Position numbers and translations under genes: made by a program. A DNA stretch of 64,000 nt from Closterium sp. Naga37s-1 (taxonomy: Eukaryota > Streptophyta > Zygnematophyceae > Desmidiales > Closteriaceae): contig CANJKZ010001154.1 in NCBI GenBank assembly GCA_947471745.1, positions 557,501 through 621,500 on the forward strand. The letters are read 5' to 3'. The notes beneath the pieces were generated by a model. The model was not told the origin of the DNA and did not search any database. It was given only the letters and a program-made list of their open reading frames with translations. Position 1 is the stretch's first letter. Each line of letters begins with the position of its first letter. Positions 47,830 through 60,000 of the stretch are shown here, piece by piece.

Positions 47830-49216
47830 TTATGCAGGCTTGAAGCGGGGAGTGAGCACCCGTGCCAACACAGAGTCAACAGATGAGATGAAAATGATGA
47901 GGACGACAATAAAGAGGAATGTGAGCAATGTCACAGTGATCTGCAGGACAGCGGCAGGGTGAGGGGATAGACAAAATGCCTGTGAGATACAGATGCCACG
48001 CGAGTAGCCGCCAACGGACCCCCACACAAGGAAGCCACCAGAAAGGGAGTGAGGCTGGTTGGGACTACGGGTGGTGAGAGGTGGAGCAGTAGCAGCAGGG
48101 AAGATGGAAAAAGAAGAAACCAAGGAATGTGGTGTGGATATAAAGCGACAATGCAACAATGCACGCCTGGAAGAAAGCGAGGCCACGACAACAAGCATGA
48201 AAGACCAAAGACATCCCTTGAACATGACTTCTTCCCGCACACACGTCCCTGGCTGTGAGTGAGTGAGTGAGTGAGTGAGTGAGTGAGGGACGGACCATCT
48301 CTTTCCAGGAGGGGAAGCGGACAAGGCGGAACTCCTCGGGCTGTTCTGTGATGAGGCGCCATAGCCGCCTTGCCACGTCCCCTGGCATGCTCATCACCTC
48401 CCGCATTCGCTGCTCCAACTGCCTGCCCATTGGGGCGGGGGGAGGGCAGGGGAGTGGTGGCGGGAGGGGAAGATTGAGGGGGGAGGGGGAGAGAGACAGA
48501 GAGGAAGCGGACAGGGTTCTGTTGGAAGTAGCGAAGTGAAACTCGTCCCCGGGCATGCTCATCACACCTCTCATGCGCTGCTGCAACTGCCAGCCCATTG
48601 CGGTCAGGGGAGGGCGAGATGCCACATCCATATTGCTGCATCCATATTGCTGCATCCATATTGCTGCATCCATATGGCTCAGCAACCCCACCAGCTGCAT
48701 CATACAACATCCCACCGCATACCTCCTCCATCGTACCTCTTACGTCGCATCTCTTCTCTTCCCCTCCGTCGCCCAGCCAAAACTCTCCGTGCTGCCTACA
48801 CAGTCGCGACTCGGGACTCACTCTTCATAAGTCGGTGTGGGCTTGGGTGGCGGCCGGTTGCTGTAACCATACGCGTATCCTCCGGGATTCCCGCCGCCAT
48901 TCGCAGTGGGATTACCGCTGCTCGCGCCTGCGCGGAGCCCATCCCATCTGCGCGTGCCGGCGCGCCATCCCCCCCCGCCCCCCCCGCTTCTTCCGAATAA
49001 GGACCGGTCGAGAGGCGTCTGTAATCCGACTTGCGAAGGTTTGGATGGAAAGGCGTGTTTCGCGCGGACCGCGAGTTGCGGGGAGGAAGAGCCAGGAATG
49101 TTTATATGAAGTGAGGGTTTCTGAATTAAGTCCGAAGCTTGTGTTTGAGTGGCGACAAGGCGGGTGGTGGAGGTGGGGACGGTAGAGAGCAGAGGACTTG
49201 CGCACCGGAGCGCCAT
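47830..49216 (-). CDS. SECE: chloroplast SecE preprotein translocase subunit (3 exons)
   Basis: Minus-strand exons are 49216-48822, 48422-48296 and 47940-47830; phases agree and give 210 aa. SecE is the small clamp subunit of the SecYE channel, which inserts proteins into the thylakoid (SecE1) or inner envelope (SecE2). The N-terminal 60 residues (MALRCASPLLSTVPTSTTRL) look like a chloroplast transit peptide, followed by a Gly/Pro/Asn linker. The amphipathic helix and SecE signature are visible as EEFRLVRFPSWKEM, directly followed by one membrane span, ITVTLLTFLFIVVLIIFISS, then VDSVLARVL. Identification rests on this signature plus single-span topology, and which of the two plastid Sec systems it serves cannot be told. 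Intron 1 has a duplicate of exon 2's 5' end and short ATCCATATTGCTGC repeats. Confidence 0.82.
48256..48289. repeat. GAGT tetranucleotide repeat at SecE intron 2 donor
   Basis: On the minus strand the intron starts GTCCGTCCCTCACTCACTCA, so the repeat begins within a few bases of the donor. Confidence 0.85.
48540..48602 (-). repeat. truncated copy of SecE exon 2
   Basis: On the minus strand it repeats the acceptor region and QLQQRMRGVMSMPGDE, compared with QLEQRMREVMSMPGDV in the real exon, then diverges. Confidence 0.8.
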
Positions 49217-49369
49217 CGACGCGACCGTTGCGCTGACGCGGCGCGCACGACGGCCGGACCAGGAGAGAGGTGGACGGAAAGCGAAGGAGTATTTCGAAGT
49301 CGCACGCGATCCACGCTACTAGGTGGATGAATATTGGCTGATGTCTGCTAACCAGGGTCCCACGTAGAT
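49217..49369. other. SecE upstream sequence
   Basis: Presumed SecE promoter and 5' UTR; no specific element is recognised. Confidence 0.35.
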
Positions 49370-50345
49370 CATTAGTTTTGCAGTTGAAGGGAAACCCCCG
49401 TTTCCCATTGGTTGACGAGGTTGGAAACACGAAAAGGGGTGCAGCGAGGGATGCGAAGGGAACAAAATCGTTTGTTGTGTTCCAAACCTTCTAGGTATGG
49501 AAACAGGTTCGGAGCCGAAGCTACAGTGCCAGTGAAATGTCAAGAGTTGTCGAAAGTCTCATGTACAAATGTTCTGGCTTAGAAGCCCTTCCTAAGAGAG
49601 TCTATTTTCCCCGTCGTGTAGATTTTTTCATATATGTCCTACGTGAAGCCCCTCCTCTACAGTCCCCTTTTTGGCGGGAAATTTTGCAGCTTGACTGCAG
49701 ATCAGTTCTGCAGCCAATCAGAAGGCCCAAATCGAACCGACCCGGAAAATGTGAGGAAAGGAATTTTTGTTTTGACATTTACATTTAAAACTACATCTGA
49801 TTTTTTATCTTGACCGCGCTTACTTCTAAATCCCGTCGAGCGTTACTCAGCGCGCTCGACGATGACAGGGAAAAACAAACTATATTTCTTTTCATTAATT
49901 CCTAAAACCGAACCGAATTTGTTTATTCTGCCCGTCAGTCATGCAACACTGATGAACGTGGAGAATTCTTGCGACAAGAAGTTGAATCAAGCGCATTCCG
50001 AATTGGTACGTATATGACAAGAAACAACAACTATTAGCGAAGAAAAACCAATTTCCATGCAATTTTACTGAATATGGGACTATAAGGTCCCGTTTGCCTG
50101 GGGTTTGAAGGGTTTTCCACAAAGGCCCGCAGCGCGTGTGTTTTTTATTGGGACTCTAAGCAAGAACATCTGTACCTGAAATTTGTTTTGCAATTGGTGC
50201 TGAGGCAAAAGTGGGGGAGTGTCGCACGCCAACTTCCCTAGCCAACCAGTCCGCCTCGCCTAGAAAAACAAGGTAACTCAGTCTCAAATGTTTTGCAGTT
50301 GATGGCAGAATATCTTACTCGAGACCCTGGTTTTGAGGGCGATGC
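49370..50345. repeat. dispersed repeat, copy B, split by an insertion
   Basis: The two parts (49370-49566 and 50171-50345) align with the contiguous copy A at 27960-28320; the 604 bases between them are an inserted TIR element. Confidence 0.6.
49567..50170. mobile_element. 604-base TIR element in dispersed repeat B
   Basis: The left end AAATGTTCTGGCTTAGAAGC and the complement of the right end GATGTTCTTGCTTAGAGTCC form imperfect terminal inverted repeats. TGTAC is duplicated on both sides (49562-49566 and 50171-50175). The empty site is represented by the uninterrupted copy A. No transposase ORF is present. Confidence 0.65.
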
Positions 50346-50689
50346 CAGTGCACAGGCAGGTCCATGTGCTAGGCCATGCGTGGTGCTGTGCGATGGATTG
50401 CGGTGCAGTAGAAAAGGAGGAAAAGGCTGTGAGCGTTAGCTTTTGCATTTTCATATTAATGGGTCACTTTCTTCGTATTAATGTGACCGTTGCCAAACGA
50501 GTTACTCTACATCGAGCAATCCGAATCACAATGCAAGCAAAACGGCTACTGGCTCTCTTCTTGCCCCTTCCCTAGCAAACGATGAATACCCGTTTTGGTT
50601 CCTTACGCTGTTAGGCATCGCGCGACCCGCATCGCACTCTCGCGAATCCCCCATTCTTTTCGTTCAGCGCGATTCAACGTCCATGCACC
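50346..50689. other. amidase 5' flank
   Basis: Presumed promoter and 5' UTR of the amidase gene. A different frame opens at ATG-rich sequence here but lacks family similarity. Confidence 0.35.
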
Positions 50690-53600
50690 ATGGCCGGCCA
50701 TTCACTACCGCACTGCTCTACCCGTTCCACCCGTTCTAGCCGTTGCAACCATTCGAGCCCCTCACATGAGTGCTGCAGTCGTGAACACAGTGCCTGCGAC
50801 CATGACTGCAGCTGTGCCGATTTCCGGCCGCCGGGTGATTGCCGTCATCAGGACGGCAGCGTGGCGGCGATGGCGGCCGCGGTGCGGCAAGGCCGGCTGT
50901 CGCGGCAATCCCTAGAGCAGCACTATCGGAGCAAGTGCGTGCAGCTGAACCCGGAGATTAACGCCGTCTGCCACCTCGCGCGCGCGACTCCAACTCCACC
51001 ACGGCTGCTACCTGCGACGCCTGTAGCTCTAGTAGGAGTAAACTCAGAAACACCTCCAGGAACAGGGGCGTCAGCTGCTGACAGTGGTGGTTCTGCTGCT
51101 GCTGCTGCTGCTGCTGCTTCTGCTGTTGAGCGGCCTCTTGAGGGTGTACCCTTCCTCGTCAAAGGTACCCATTCTGCGCATCCCTTATCCCTTACTATGG
51201 CGTCTCAACCCTTCTCGTCCGTTTTCTGCTGCTCCTTCGTACCCACCTCCTCTCACCTATTTCCGCCCCCCCCCCCACCAGACCTGGTGCACGTGGCAGG
51301 GCTGCCCCACAGCGTGTGACTCCAACACAACACCGCTGCAAAGTCAACTTGACTCAACATACGTCAACGCAAATGCGTCCCCTGCTCTCTCCTCCACCAG
51401 ACCTGGTGCACGTGGCAGGGCTGCCCACAGCGTGTGGTGACGAGCAACTTGCGGCCCAGCCAGCTCCTCACACCCCTGCCTCCGCCGTTTCTCTCCTGCA
51501 ATCACTGGGTGCCGTGCCCATCGGCAAGTCCAACGTGCCACATGTGAGTGCCATGCATGCCGTGCGGCCTTTGAGTCAAGTCGTCTAGAGATATGCTCCG
51601 TGCCATGGGATTGAGGCGCCTCAAAGATAGCTGCCGTCTCTCTCGTGCAATCACTCACTCGGTGCCATGCCCATCGGCAAGACCAACGTGGCACATGTGA
51701 GAGCCATGCATGCCATGCACCCCCATCACCCCCATCACCCCCATGATCCCTTCATCCGCCCCATCCCCACCCTTGTCATGTCTCCCCCACCCCAACAGCT
51801 ATCCATGGACTTTCAGACCTTCAACAGCCTCTTCGGTGTTACCAACAACCCTATCAACCGCTCCCTCACAACCGGGGGAAGCTCAGGAGGTGACTCTTCG
51901 TGCTCTCATACCCTCTTCGTGCTCTCATACCCTCTTCGTGCTCTCATACCCTCTTCGTGCTCTCATACCCTCTTCGTGCTCTCATACCCTCTTCGTGCTC
52001 TCATACCCTCTTCGTGCTCTCATACCCTCTTCGTGCTCTCATACCCTCTTCGTGCTCTCATACCCTCTTCGTGCTCTCATACCCTCTTCGTGCTCTCATA
52101 CCCTCTTCGTGCTCTCATGCCCTCTTCGTGCTCTCATACCCTCTTCGTGCTCTCATACCCTCTTCGTGCTCTCATACCCTCTTCGTGCTCTCATACCCTC
52201 TTCGTGCTCTCATACCCTCTTCGTGCTCTCATACCCTCTTCGTGCTCTCATACCCTCTTCGTGCTCTCATACCCTCTTCGTGCTCTCATACCCTCTTCGT
52301 GCTCTCATACCCTCTTCGTGCTCTCATGCCGTGCTGTGATTATTATAAAAGTGTTATGATACGTCTCAAAACACTTCTATTATCAGGGCGTGACTCTTCG
52401 TGCTCTCATGCCATGCTGTGTCGTGCCGTGACATGCCATGTCGTACCAAGCCATTCCAAGCCATGCCCCACCCACAGTGCCATACCATACCACCATGTCT
52501 CACCACTCACTGTCCCTCACCTCACTCACTCCACACACTCTTGCACGCGTCTTCTCCCCCATTCCCCCATCCCCTCTCCCCCATCCCTCCTCTGTGATCC
52601 TTCTCCTCTCTCTGTCCTGTGCGTGTGCATCATCAGGGTCAGCAGCAGCCGTGGCAGCAGGCATGGTGCCCTTTGCTCTCGGCACTGACCTTGAGGGCTC
52701 TCTTCGACTGCCGGTCAGTGCCTCACGTCACTGTCAGTCACACTGTTGCACTCTTGCACTGCCTCACTGCCACCCTGCCACACAACCGCACAAACACGCT
52801 GCTCTGCTCCTGCCGTCCCTTGCCCCACCCGCTTCCCTCCCCCTCCCCTCATACCCCCCGTATCATAGCCCTCCCCCCTCTTGCCGCTCCTCTCCCATCA
52901 GCATCCCTCTCCCCACATCTCCACAACCCCCCACTGTTACACATGGCATTTACTCGTGCCATGCTGCCAATCTCTTGTTAGATTACTACAATCAACCTAG
53001 CCTCTTCCTCTGACTCAACCTCTCACGCATGGTGAGTATAATCCTCGTTCCACCCTCGTACGCATCATTCTATGACCTCCTCTCGTCCCTCTCTTTTGCA
53101 CACACCCGCCCCTCTCTTTTGCACACACCCACCTTGACCCCTTGACCTGACACCGTCTCCCCCCTTCCCTCCCCTCTCCCACAGGCGTCCTTCTGTGGCA
53201 TCTGTTCCCTGCGGCCCTCGCGAGACCGCTGGCCAGTGCTTGCCCCAGATGTGCCTCTCCCATCGCTCGCTCTCCTCTCCTCTCTGCACACGTACGGCGT
53301 CTTCACTGTCAGTCCCTCCCCTTTCCTCACACACTCTTGCCCATGTCCCATGCGTACATGCGTACTTGCGTACATGACTCAAAAGCCTCACTTCTCAAGG
53401 CCCCGTGCCATAAGCCTTGCTTTGGAAATCCCTTCTGCCATCACTTCTGTCAGTTCTGTATCCACTCCAATTAATTCCCTTTGTCCAGCCTCAATCCTAC
53501 CCTCCCTCACCTCCCCACTCCCCTCTTCCCCCTCCCCTTTCCCCTCCCCCTCCCCTTCCGCCTTTCCTTTTCCCCCCTTCCCCCTGCTTCCCCTGCTACC

Positions 53601-56516
53601 TCTGCTCCCTCTGCTCCCCCTGCTCCCCCTGCTCTCCCCCTTCCCCCCCCCAGCGCACAATGCAGGATCTCCTCTTCATCATGACAGCTGTCTTCTCTCG
53701 CCTCCCAACCCCCCTCCGCCCCTCTCTTCCTCCTCAACCACCACCTCTCTCTCCCCCTCCTCCTCTGCGTGTGGCTGTCTCCCCGCATCTCCCCGGCTCA
53801 CCTATTGACTCCCGCATCTCACGCCTCTTCCAAGCCCTTGCCGCAACTTCCCAACCTGCTACAGCCAGCGCTGCTGATGCAGCTTGCTTAGATGCTGCAA
53901 GTGCTCCTTCTGGTAGCACGTGCAGAGAGCAGCAGCAACATCAGCAACAGCAGCAGCACCTGCCACAGCAGCACGAGAACGGGCAGCAGGTGGTGGAGTT
54001 TGTACTGATGGAGGCTCCTCCGAGGCTGGACTTCAGAGCTCTGGACAAGGCATCCAAGGTGGGCAGTGGGCTATGCCATAGGCGGGTCATCTAATGCAGC
54101 CTTTTTTAGGAACGACAGAGCTGGGCTTTCGAGCTCTGGACATGGGCAATCAAGGTGGGTCATTCATGGGCGGTTCATGAGCACTTGCAGCCGTAGGCGT
54201 GTGAGGTGAGGAGGCGGCGGGTTTGAGTCGACTGAAAAAAGGATGAGCGGGTGATGTATTTGTGCGTGTTATTGTAGGCATGTGAAGGGCCAGGAGTCCC
54301 ACTGCTGAGGTTTGTGTGAAAAGACAACTCTTGTGGGGAGCCCTGGAAACCGATATCCCTGATGACGACCAGGTGTTTTCAGCGTGTTCTACCAATGATC
54401 GAAATCAACAAACGCTGAATTCCGTGAATAGATGAACTTACTGTTTCAGAAAATTCTGCATTCCTATGAGTCAACCAGGTGTATTTCTTGTGGGAATGGA
54501 TTTATTTGTCACCTTTGAGTCCATCCGTCGCTGGGTTTGTCAATTTTTCACTTTTGAGAATCCTGCACCTCTATGAGTCAACTCAGAGCTCACCTCCTCT
54601 TTCTGACTGTCTCTCACCTGCACGCCTCACCTGCACGCCTCACCTGCACGCCTCACCTGCACGCCTCACCTGCACGCCTCACCTGCACGCCTCACCTGCA
54701 CGCCTCACCTGCACGCCTCACCTGCACGCCTCACCTGCACGCCTCACCTGCACGCCTCACCTGCACGCCTCACCTGCCCTGCTCACCCGCATGTGAGTCC
54801 AGGCGTTCATCTTTGCAGCGCATCGCCACGCCCCTCGCCCCCAACACCCAGCCCACTCCCAAGGCCGCAAGCCCGGTGCTGGGAAGAGCAGTAAACCTGT
54901 CATGGGTCATGCGGGGGAGCATTTTAGGACGACAAAGGAGGGGGAGAACGCGGAGGCGGAGAGGGAAGCGGAGAGGCAGCAGCGGTGGGAGGCGGAAGTG
55001 GCAGAGGCACGGAGGACACAGGAGCAGCAGCAAGCAGTGGTGGAGGCGTTTCTGTCGGATAACTGCCTTGCTGCTTGGATTCTACCAGGTGCAGTGCCAT
55101 TGCTTGAGGTTTTGAGATTTGCCCTATGATAAACATACATGTCTACACGCATACGTAATAATATGTGTATGTATAAGGTGCTGTCTTTAAGTTCGTCGAG
55201 CTGTTTCCTGAACGCTTTCAAGAGACACGCGTCTGCCAGTCATACTCCCTGCTTCGCCTCCCCCTTCCTTTACCATCCCTTACCATCCCTTTCCACACCT
55301 CGCTTTTCTCCCCCACGCTCTCCACTCCTGCTCTCATCCTCCCTCCCCTGCAGTCGCCTCTGTCCTGCCATTCGCCCACAACCCCCAGCACTCGCCTCTC
55401 ACGATCGAAGTGAGCAGCAACAGAAGCAGTAGCAGCAGCAAGAAGCATCAGCAGGCAGCAGCAGCAGCAGCAGCAGCGCAGGAGACACAGCAGGTCCCGT
55501 ACCCGCGTGCCCTGCGGTCGTTCACAGTGCCTCTCTCTGTCACGGGGCACCCCGTGGTCAGCATGCCCCTTGGATCTGTGGATGGGCTTCCATGCGGCAT
55601 GCAGGTGGGGCAGTGGGGAGGGTGGGGGAAAGTGCAAGGGTGGGGAGAGCAGCATAAAAAGGGAGGGGTGGTGGGGGGGGTGGGCTCTTTCACGGGGCAC
55701 CCCGTGGTCAGCATGCCCCTTGGATCTGTGTATGGGCTTCCATGCGGCATGCAGGTGGGGGATAGGGCAGGGCGGTGAAGGGGGAGGGTTGGGGAGATTG
55801 CATACCCACTGGTACATGGATGTCTCGTTTTCTCAGCACAGTGCTTCCTCATTTTACCATGCCTCCATCCTGCCTCTCCTCTCCTCTCCTCTCTCCTCTC
55901 TCCTCAACCCTCCACCCTCCCTTCCCGTTTCCCTGCATCCACATCATCAGGTGGTGGGGCACATGGACCAGGACGTTCCACCGCTGCACCTCTGCTGCCG
56001 CATTTCTTGAGGCGCCTCAAATATAGACTCCTCTCTGCTCCACACACCGCCCCCCACTTCCCCCCCTCCGAGCATCCACATCATCAGGTGGTGGGGCATA
56101 GGCGCCAGGACATTCCACTGCTGCACCTCTGCTGCCTCATGCGTTGAGGCGCCTCAAGAATAGACTCCTCTCTGCTCCTCTCACCCGTCTCTCTCTCTGT
56201 GCATGCTCATCACCAGGTGGTGGGGCACATGGGGCAGGACATCCCTCTGCTGCTGCATGTATTGAGGCGCCTAAAAAATAGACTCCTCACTTCCCCTCCC
56301 TCCCTCCCTTCCTCCCTGCACGCGCATCATCAGGTGGTGGGGCACGTGGGGCAGGACATCCCTCTGCTGCACCTCTGCTGCCGCATTGAAGAGTACCTGC
56401 AACAGGCTGGGTTAGGTCTGAGACCAGGACTGGGTATGGAACAAGGAGGAACAGGTGCCGCCACCATGTGTTCCCGGCCTCCCCTCTTTGCCCGTCCAGT
56501 ACACAGCTGCCTCTGA
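50690..56516 (+). CDS. amidase-signature family hydrolase (9 exons)
   Basis: Exons are 50690-51164, 51401-51543, 51799-51889, 52637-52713, 53185-53307, 53654-54058, 54803-55088, 55354-55604 and 56334-56516; phases agree and give 677 aa. The fold hydrolyses C-N amide bonds by a Ser-cisSer-Lys triad. Visible are the catalytic Lys in VPFLVKD (residue about 158), GAVPIGKSN, the cis-Ser in TTGGSSGG (about 233), and the nucleophile in GTDLEGSLRLP (Ser about 258). In that motif Glu replaces the usual Gly before GS. FCGICSLRPS and the C-terminal SVTGHPVVSMPLG...GLPCGMQVVGH with RIEEYL also fit. Low-complexity inserts enlarge it. The substrate is unknown; fatty-acid amide, indole-acetamide and Toc64-like relatives share the signature. 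The N-terminus before VAAMAAAVRQGRLS is Cys/Ser/His-rich and uncertain, and ATG 50871 is an alternative start. Confidence 0.85.
51282..51318 (+). repeat. truncated copy of amidase exon 2 start
   Basis: It repeats ACCTGGTGCACGTGGCAGGG with an extra C that shifts the frame. The functional exon starts at 51401. Confidence 0.85.
51611..51695 (+). repeat. palindrome plus copy of amidase exon 2 end
   Basis: TTGAGGCGCCTCAA (51611-51624) is followed by a copy of the exon 2 3' end (MPIGKTNVAH-like) with its GTGAGAG donor, duplicating 51505-51553. Confidence 0.85.
51894..52330. repeat. 19-base minisatellite at amidase intron 3 donor
   Basis: About 23 units of TCTTCGTGCTCTCATACCC start four bases after the donor of exon 3. 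A decayed palindrome arm (ACGTCTCAAAAC, 52361-52372) and another unit follow. Confidence 0.93.
54613..54775. repeat. 13-base ACCTGCACGCCTC minisatellite
   Basis: About 12 units lie in amidase intron 6, ending some 25 bases before exon 7. Confidence 0.93.
55690..55754 (+). repeat. copy of amidase exon 8 3' end
   Basis: It repeats TGHPVVSMPLGSVYGLPCGM with a GTGGGG donor; the genuine exon ends at 55604. Confidence 0.85.
55951..56276 (+). repeat. three truncated exon 9 copies, each ending at a palindrome
   Basis: Copies 55951-56005, 56088-56140 and 56217-56261 repeat the CAG acceptor and about 18 codons of exon 9 (VVGH...HLCC). Each runs into TTGAGGCGCCTCAA-type palindromes (56007-56020, 56144-56157, 56262-56276) followed by shared ATAGACTCCTC. 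The complete exon starts at 56334. Confidence 0.92.
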
Positions 56517-57046
56517 GACTGACACATTAGTCCGCCTTGGTTGACTTTTGAGGCGCCTCAAAAGGAGACTTGACACATTATGCAGCCTTGGTTGAAACGT
56601 CTTCTTCCGGTCAGGGTTTGCTATGCTATTTCCGGTTCATCTTATATAGGTATGTTCAGCAGTTTAATTTGAAGCCTTTGTATGGTAAGACATCAGAATT
56701 TGAAGTTCGAAAGGAAGATTGTTTGTTCTGGGCAGCCATCTTGTGCTGCTGTTGCCAGCGGGGATCTACCTAGGTTGAGCAGAGGGAATGCATCTGCCGT
56801 TGGGAAACCACAGCAGACGTGCAATCTGTAACTGTCCATAAAATAATTGTGCATAGCCTGTACCAGTTCTTGTGCAACCCTGTACAATACCGTATCTAGT
56901 GTCGTGTTACCGTAGATGAATAATTTCTGCAGGCAGCAGTGGCACCCATGGAAGGCAAGCGCATCCTTACTAATGAATCCAATGTGAAACAGCAGGGAGA
57001 GCACCAAGCATATACCACTTTTAGATTAGGTTAGAAGTCAGCAGGG
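56517..57046. other. region between convergent genes
   Basis: A TTTTGAGGCGCCTCAAAA palindrome (56546-56563) is flanked by two GACACATTA...GCCTTGGTTGA copies. The rest is lower-GC unique sequence with no gene recognised. Confidence 0.6.
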
Positions 57047-60000
57047 TTAGAAGTCAGCAGCTTCATCACCATCACCAGCAGCATCACCACCATCCACAAA
57101 ACACGAGGCGTCAAAACCACCATTCTTGGCCCGCTCACTGACCACTTTCCTGCAGAAGTCCACTCCACAGTGCTCTATATACTGCTGCACCGTGCGCTGT
57201 GTCCCCACTCCCACCCCCACTCCCACTCCCATGCAACCAGCCACACTGACAGACGCAGCAGTAGGTTCTGCAGAGGGAGCGGCAACAGAACCACCACCAC
57301 CACCACCACCACCACCACCACAAGCGGCAGCAGCAGCAGCGGGAGCAGAAGCAGAGGCATGAGTCTCAGCTTCTTCAAGTATCCTGACCGTGCCCTGAGC
57401 CCTGCCATGCACGTCTGTCCGTTCTTGAGTCGACTCAAAACTAGTTTCAGCGTCTTTGAGCATAGGCTCAACTTCCTTGAGAACCCTGACTGTGCCCTGA
57501 GCCCTGCCTTGCACGTCCGTACGTTTTTTAGTCGACTCAAAACTAGTTTCAGCTTCTTTGAGAACCCTCACTGTACCTTGAGCCTTGCCATGCACGTCTG
57601 TCCAAGGCACAACACTCCACTCCAGCCGCTCCCCACCACCATATGCTGCCACCACTGCCGCTGCTCTCTCCCTCTCCTTACACCCGCTCTGCTGCTGCTC
57701 TCCACTCTCCTCGCCCTCACACCCTGCACCGTTTGCCCCGTGGGGGCACAGCAGCAGCTGAACCCGCGCCTGTGCCGCTGCCTTAGCGGCTGCCTTGGCA
57801 GCAGAATTGATCGCAGACGGTGGTGACAAGGATGAGAGTGCGGGCACGCGTGAGGGGGCAGGAGAGGGGGCGAGACAGGGGGCGACAACTGTAGGGAGAG
57901 AGGGGCGGTAGGCGCGGGACCACTGGTGGAAGGCGAGAGGGAGCGGCGGAGAGAAGAAGTCATATCCATGTGTGAAGAGGCGCAGTGCCATTGAGAGCTC
58001 CTCCCCGAAGAAGAGGAAGGAGAGTGTGGGGTCGTAGGGCACCTGGCAGAGAGGGGGACAAGGGACAAGGAAGACATGGCGCATGGACAAGGCAGGATGA
58101 AGGGGACAGATGGCGAGTGGGACAAATGGTGAATGGGACAAATGGTGAATGGGACAAATGGTGAATGGGAAGGAATGAGTGCCGGGGTACGGGGGAGGAA
58201 AGGAGAAGAGGGGAGAGGGGGGTTATGACACAAGATTCTTGCTGTTCAGAAGAGAGAGCGGGAGCAAGGAGGCATGGAGGTATTTCTGTGTGCACAGTGC
58301 ATGGCACGGCACGATATGCACATGGAAGATGAGATACCTCATGGATGACTGATGCGCGGGAGAAGGAGAAACCAGCAGCCCAGAACAGCGACGGCACAGG
58401 AGAGCCCCCACCCATCCCTCTCTCCTGGATCACCCCTCCCTCCTTCCTCTCTGTCTCTACCGCACCCTGTCCTCCCACTCCTTCCTTTTCCCCTGTCCCG
58501 TCTCTTCCATCTCCCTCTTTTGGTCCTTTTAACTTTTGAGGCGCCTCAAAAGCCTTTTCCCCTGTCCCGTCTCTTCCATCTCCCTCTTTTGGTCCTTTTA
58601 ACCCTCTCTCTCGCCCTCGTCCCGCCCGTTCCCCTGCCCCCTCCTCAGCATCCGCAGACCCCCCACTCCGACCCCTCTCCTCCCTTCCATTCCTCCCCCA
58701 TGTTTCACTACGCACCCGCCTCCCTTTGATCCTCAGCATTCCGTCTCTCTCACTGAAATGGCTCGCGCACAGGAGAACGCAAGCAGAAGAGACGTCTATA
58801 GGGGGGATGACGGCAGAAGCGCCCAGGCCGAAGTAACCAGGGGGGTAGGAGGAGAGGATGGGCTTGGGGGAGAGGCGGGAGGCGCGGGAGTGGAAGGCAA
58901 GGAGTTGGGTGTCCCATGCGGGTAGGAAGCGCATGTGAGAGTCGATCTGGGAAGATTCAGAGTTGGGCGGAAATTGGGGAGAGGGATTGAATGTGACGAG
59001 AAGGAGGGACGGCGTGAGAGCAAACAGAAAAGAAATGCTGCTTCTCTGAGAGAGACGAGGATGGCGGAAAGACGAGAGGTGACATGCATGCTTGGTTATT
59101 GAGATTTCTCACAAGTCACGACCAATGCAAGGAGAAGAATGCATCGACCTATTGCCCGCCTGCCGCCCACCTGCTGCCCACCTGCTGCTCACCTGCCGCC
59201 CATCTGCCTCCCGCCTGCCACCCACCCACCTGGAGGTAGTACTCTTCGCTCTGCCACATGTGCTGAGCTATGGCCCTCGCCCAGCAGGGTCCCCTTGCCA
59301 TGCATGCTGGTAGCACCACCTGTCTCAGATAGGAACATGGGAGGACGATAGCATGAGAACATGGAAGACTGGAGCATGGGAGCATGTGAGCATGGGAGCA
59401 TGTGAGCATGGGAGCATGTGAGCATGGGAGCATGTGAGCATGGGAGCATGTGAGCATGGGAGCATGTGAGCATGGGAGCATGTGAGCATGGGAGCATGTG
59501 AGCATGGGAGCATGTGAGCATGGGAGCATGTGAGCACGGGAGCATGTGAGCATGGGAGCATGTGAGCATGGGAGCATGGGAGCATGTGAGCATGGGCGCA
59601 TGTGAGCATGGGAGCATGTGAGCACGGGAGCATGTGAGCATGGGAGCATGTGAGCATGGGAGCATGGGAGCATGTGAGCATGGGCGCATGTGAGCATGGG
59701 AGCATGTGAGCATGGGAGCATGTGAGCATGGGAGCATGTGAGCATGGGAGCATGGGAGCATGGGAGCATGGGAGCATGGGAGCATGGGAGCATGGGAGCA
59801 TGGGAGCATGGGAGCATGGGAGCATGGGAGCATGGGAGCATGGGAGCATGGGACAGCAAAGGCGGCGCTGCAACTGTGGAAGAACATGCATTCTGTCCAC
59901 GGAGTGGGAATAGGCAGCGTGTGCAAGAAGCGTCAGCACGGGACGGGCATGTGAGGTTGTCAGTGGTAGCCGCACCTGTCTTATCTGTGGGTGGTAGCAG

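Noticed and set aside
50595-50915. Transit-peptide-like ORF overlapping amidase exon 1
   Set aside because: It is out of frame with the amidase domain and ends before the catalytic Lys; no splice arrangement linking it was evident.
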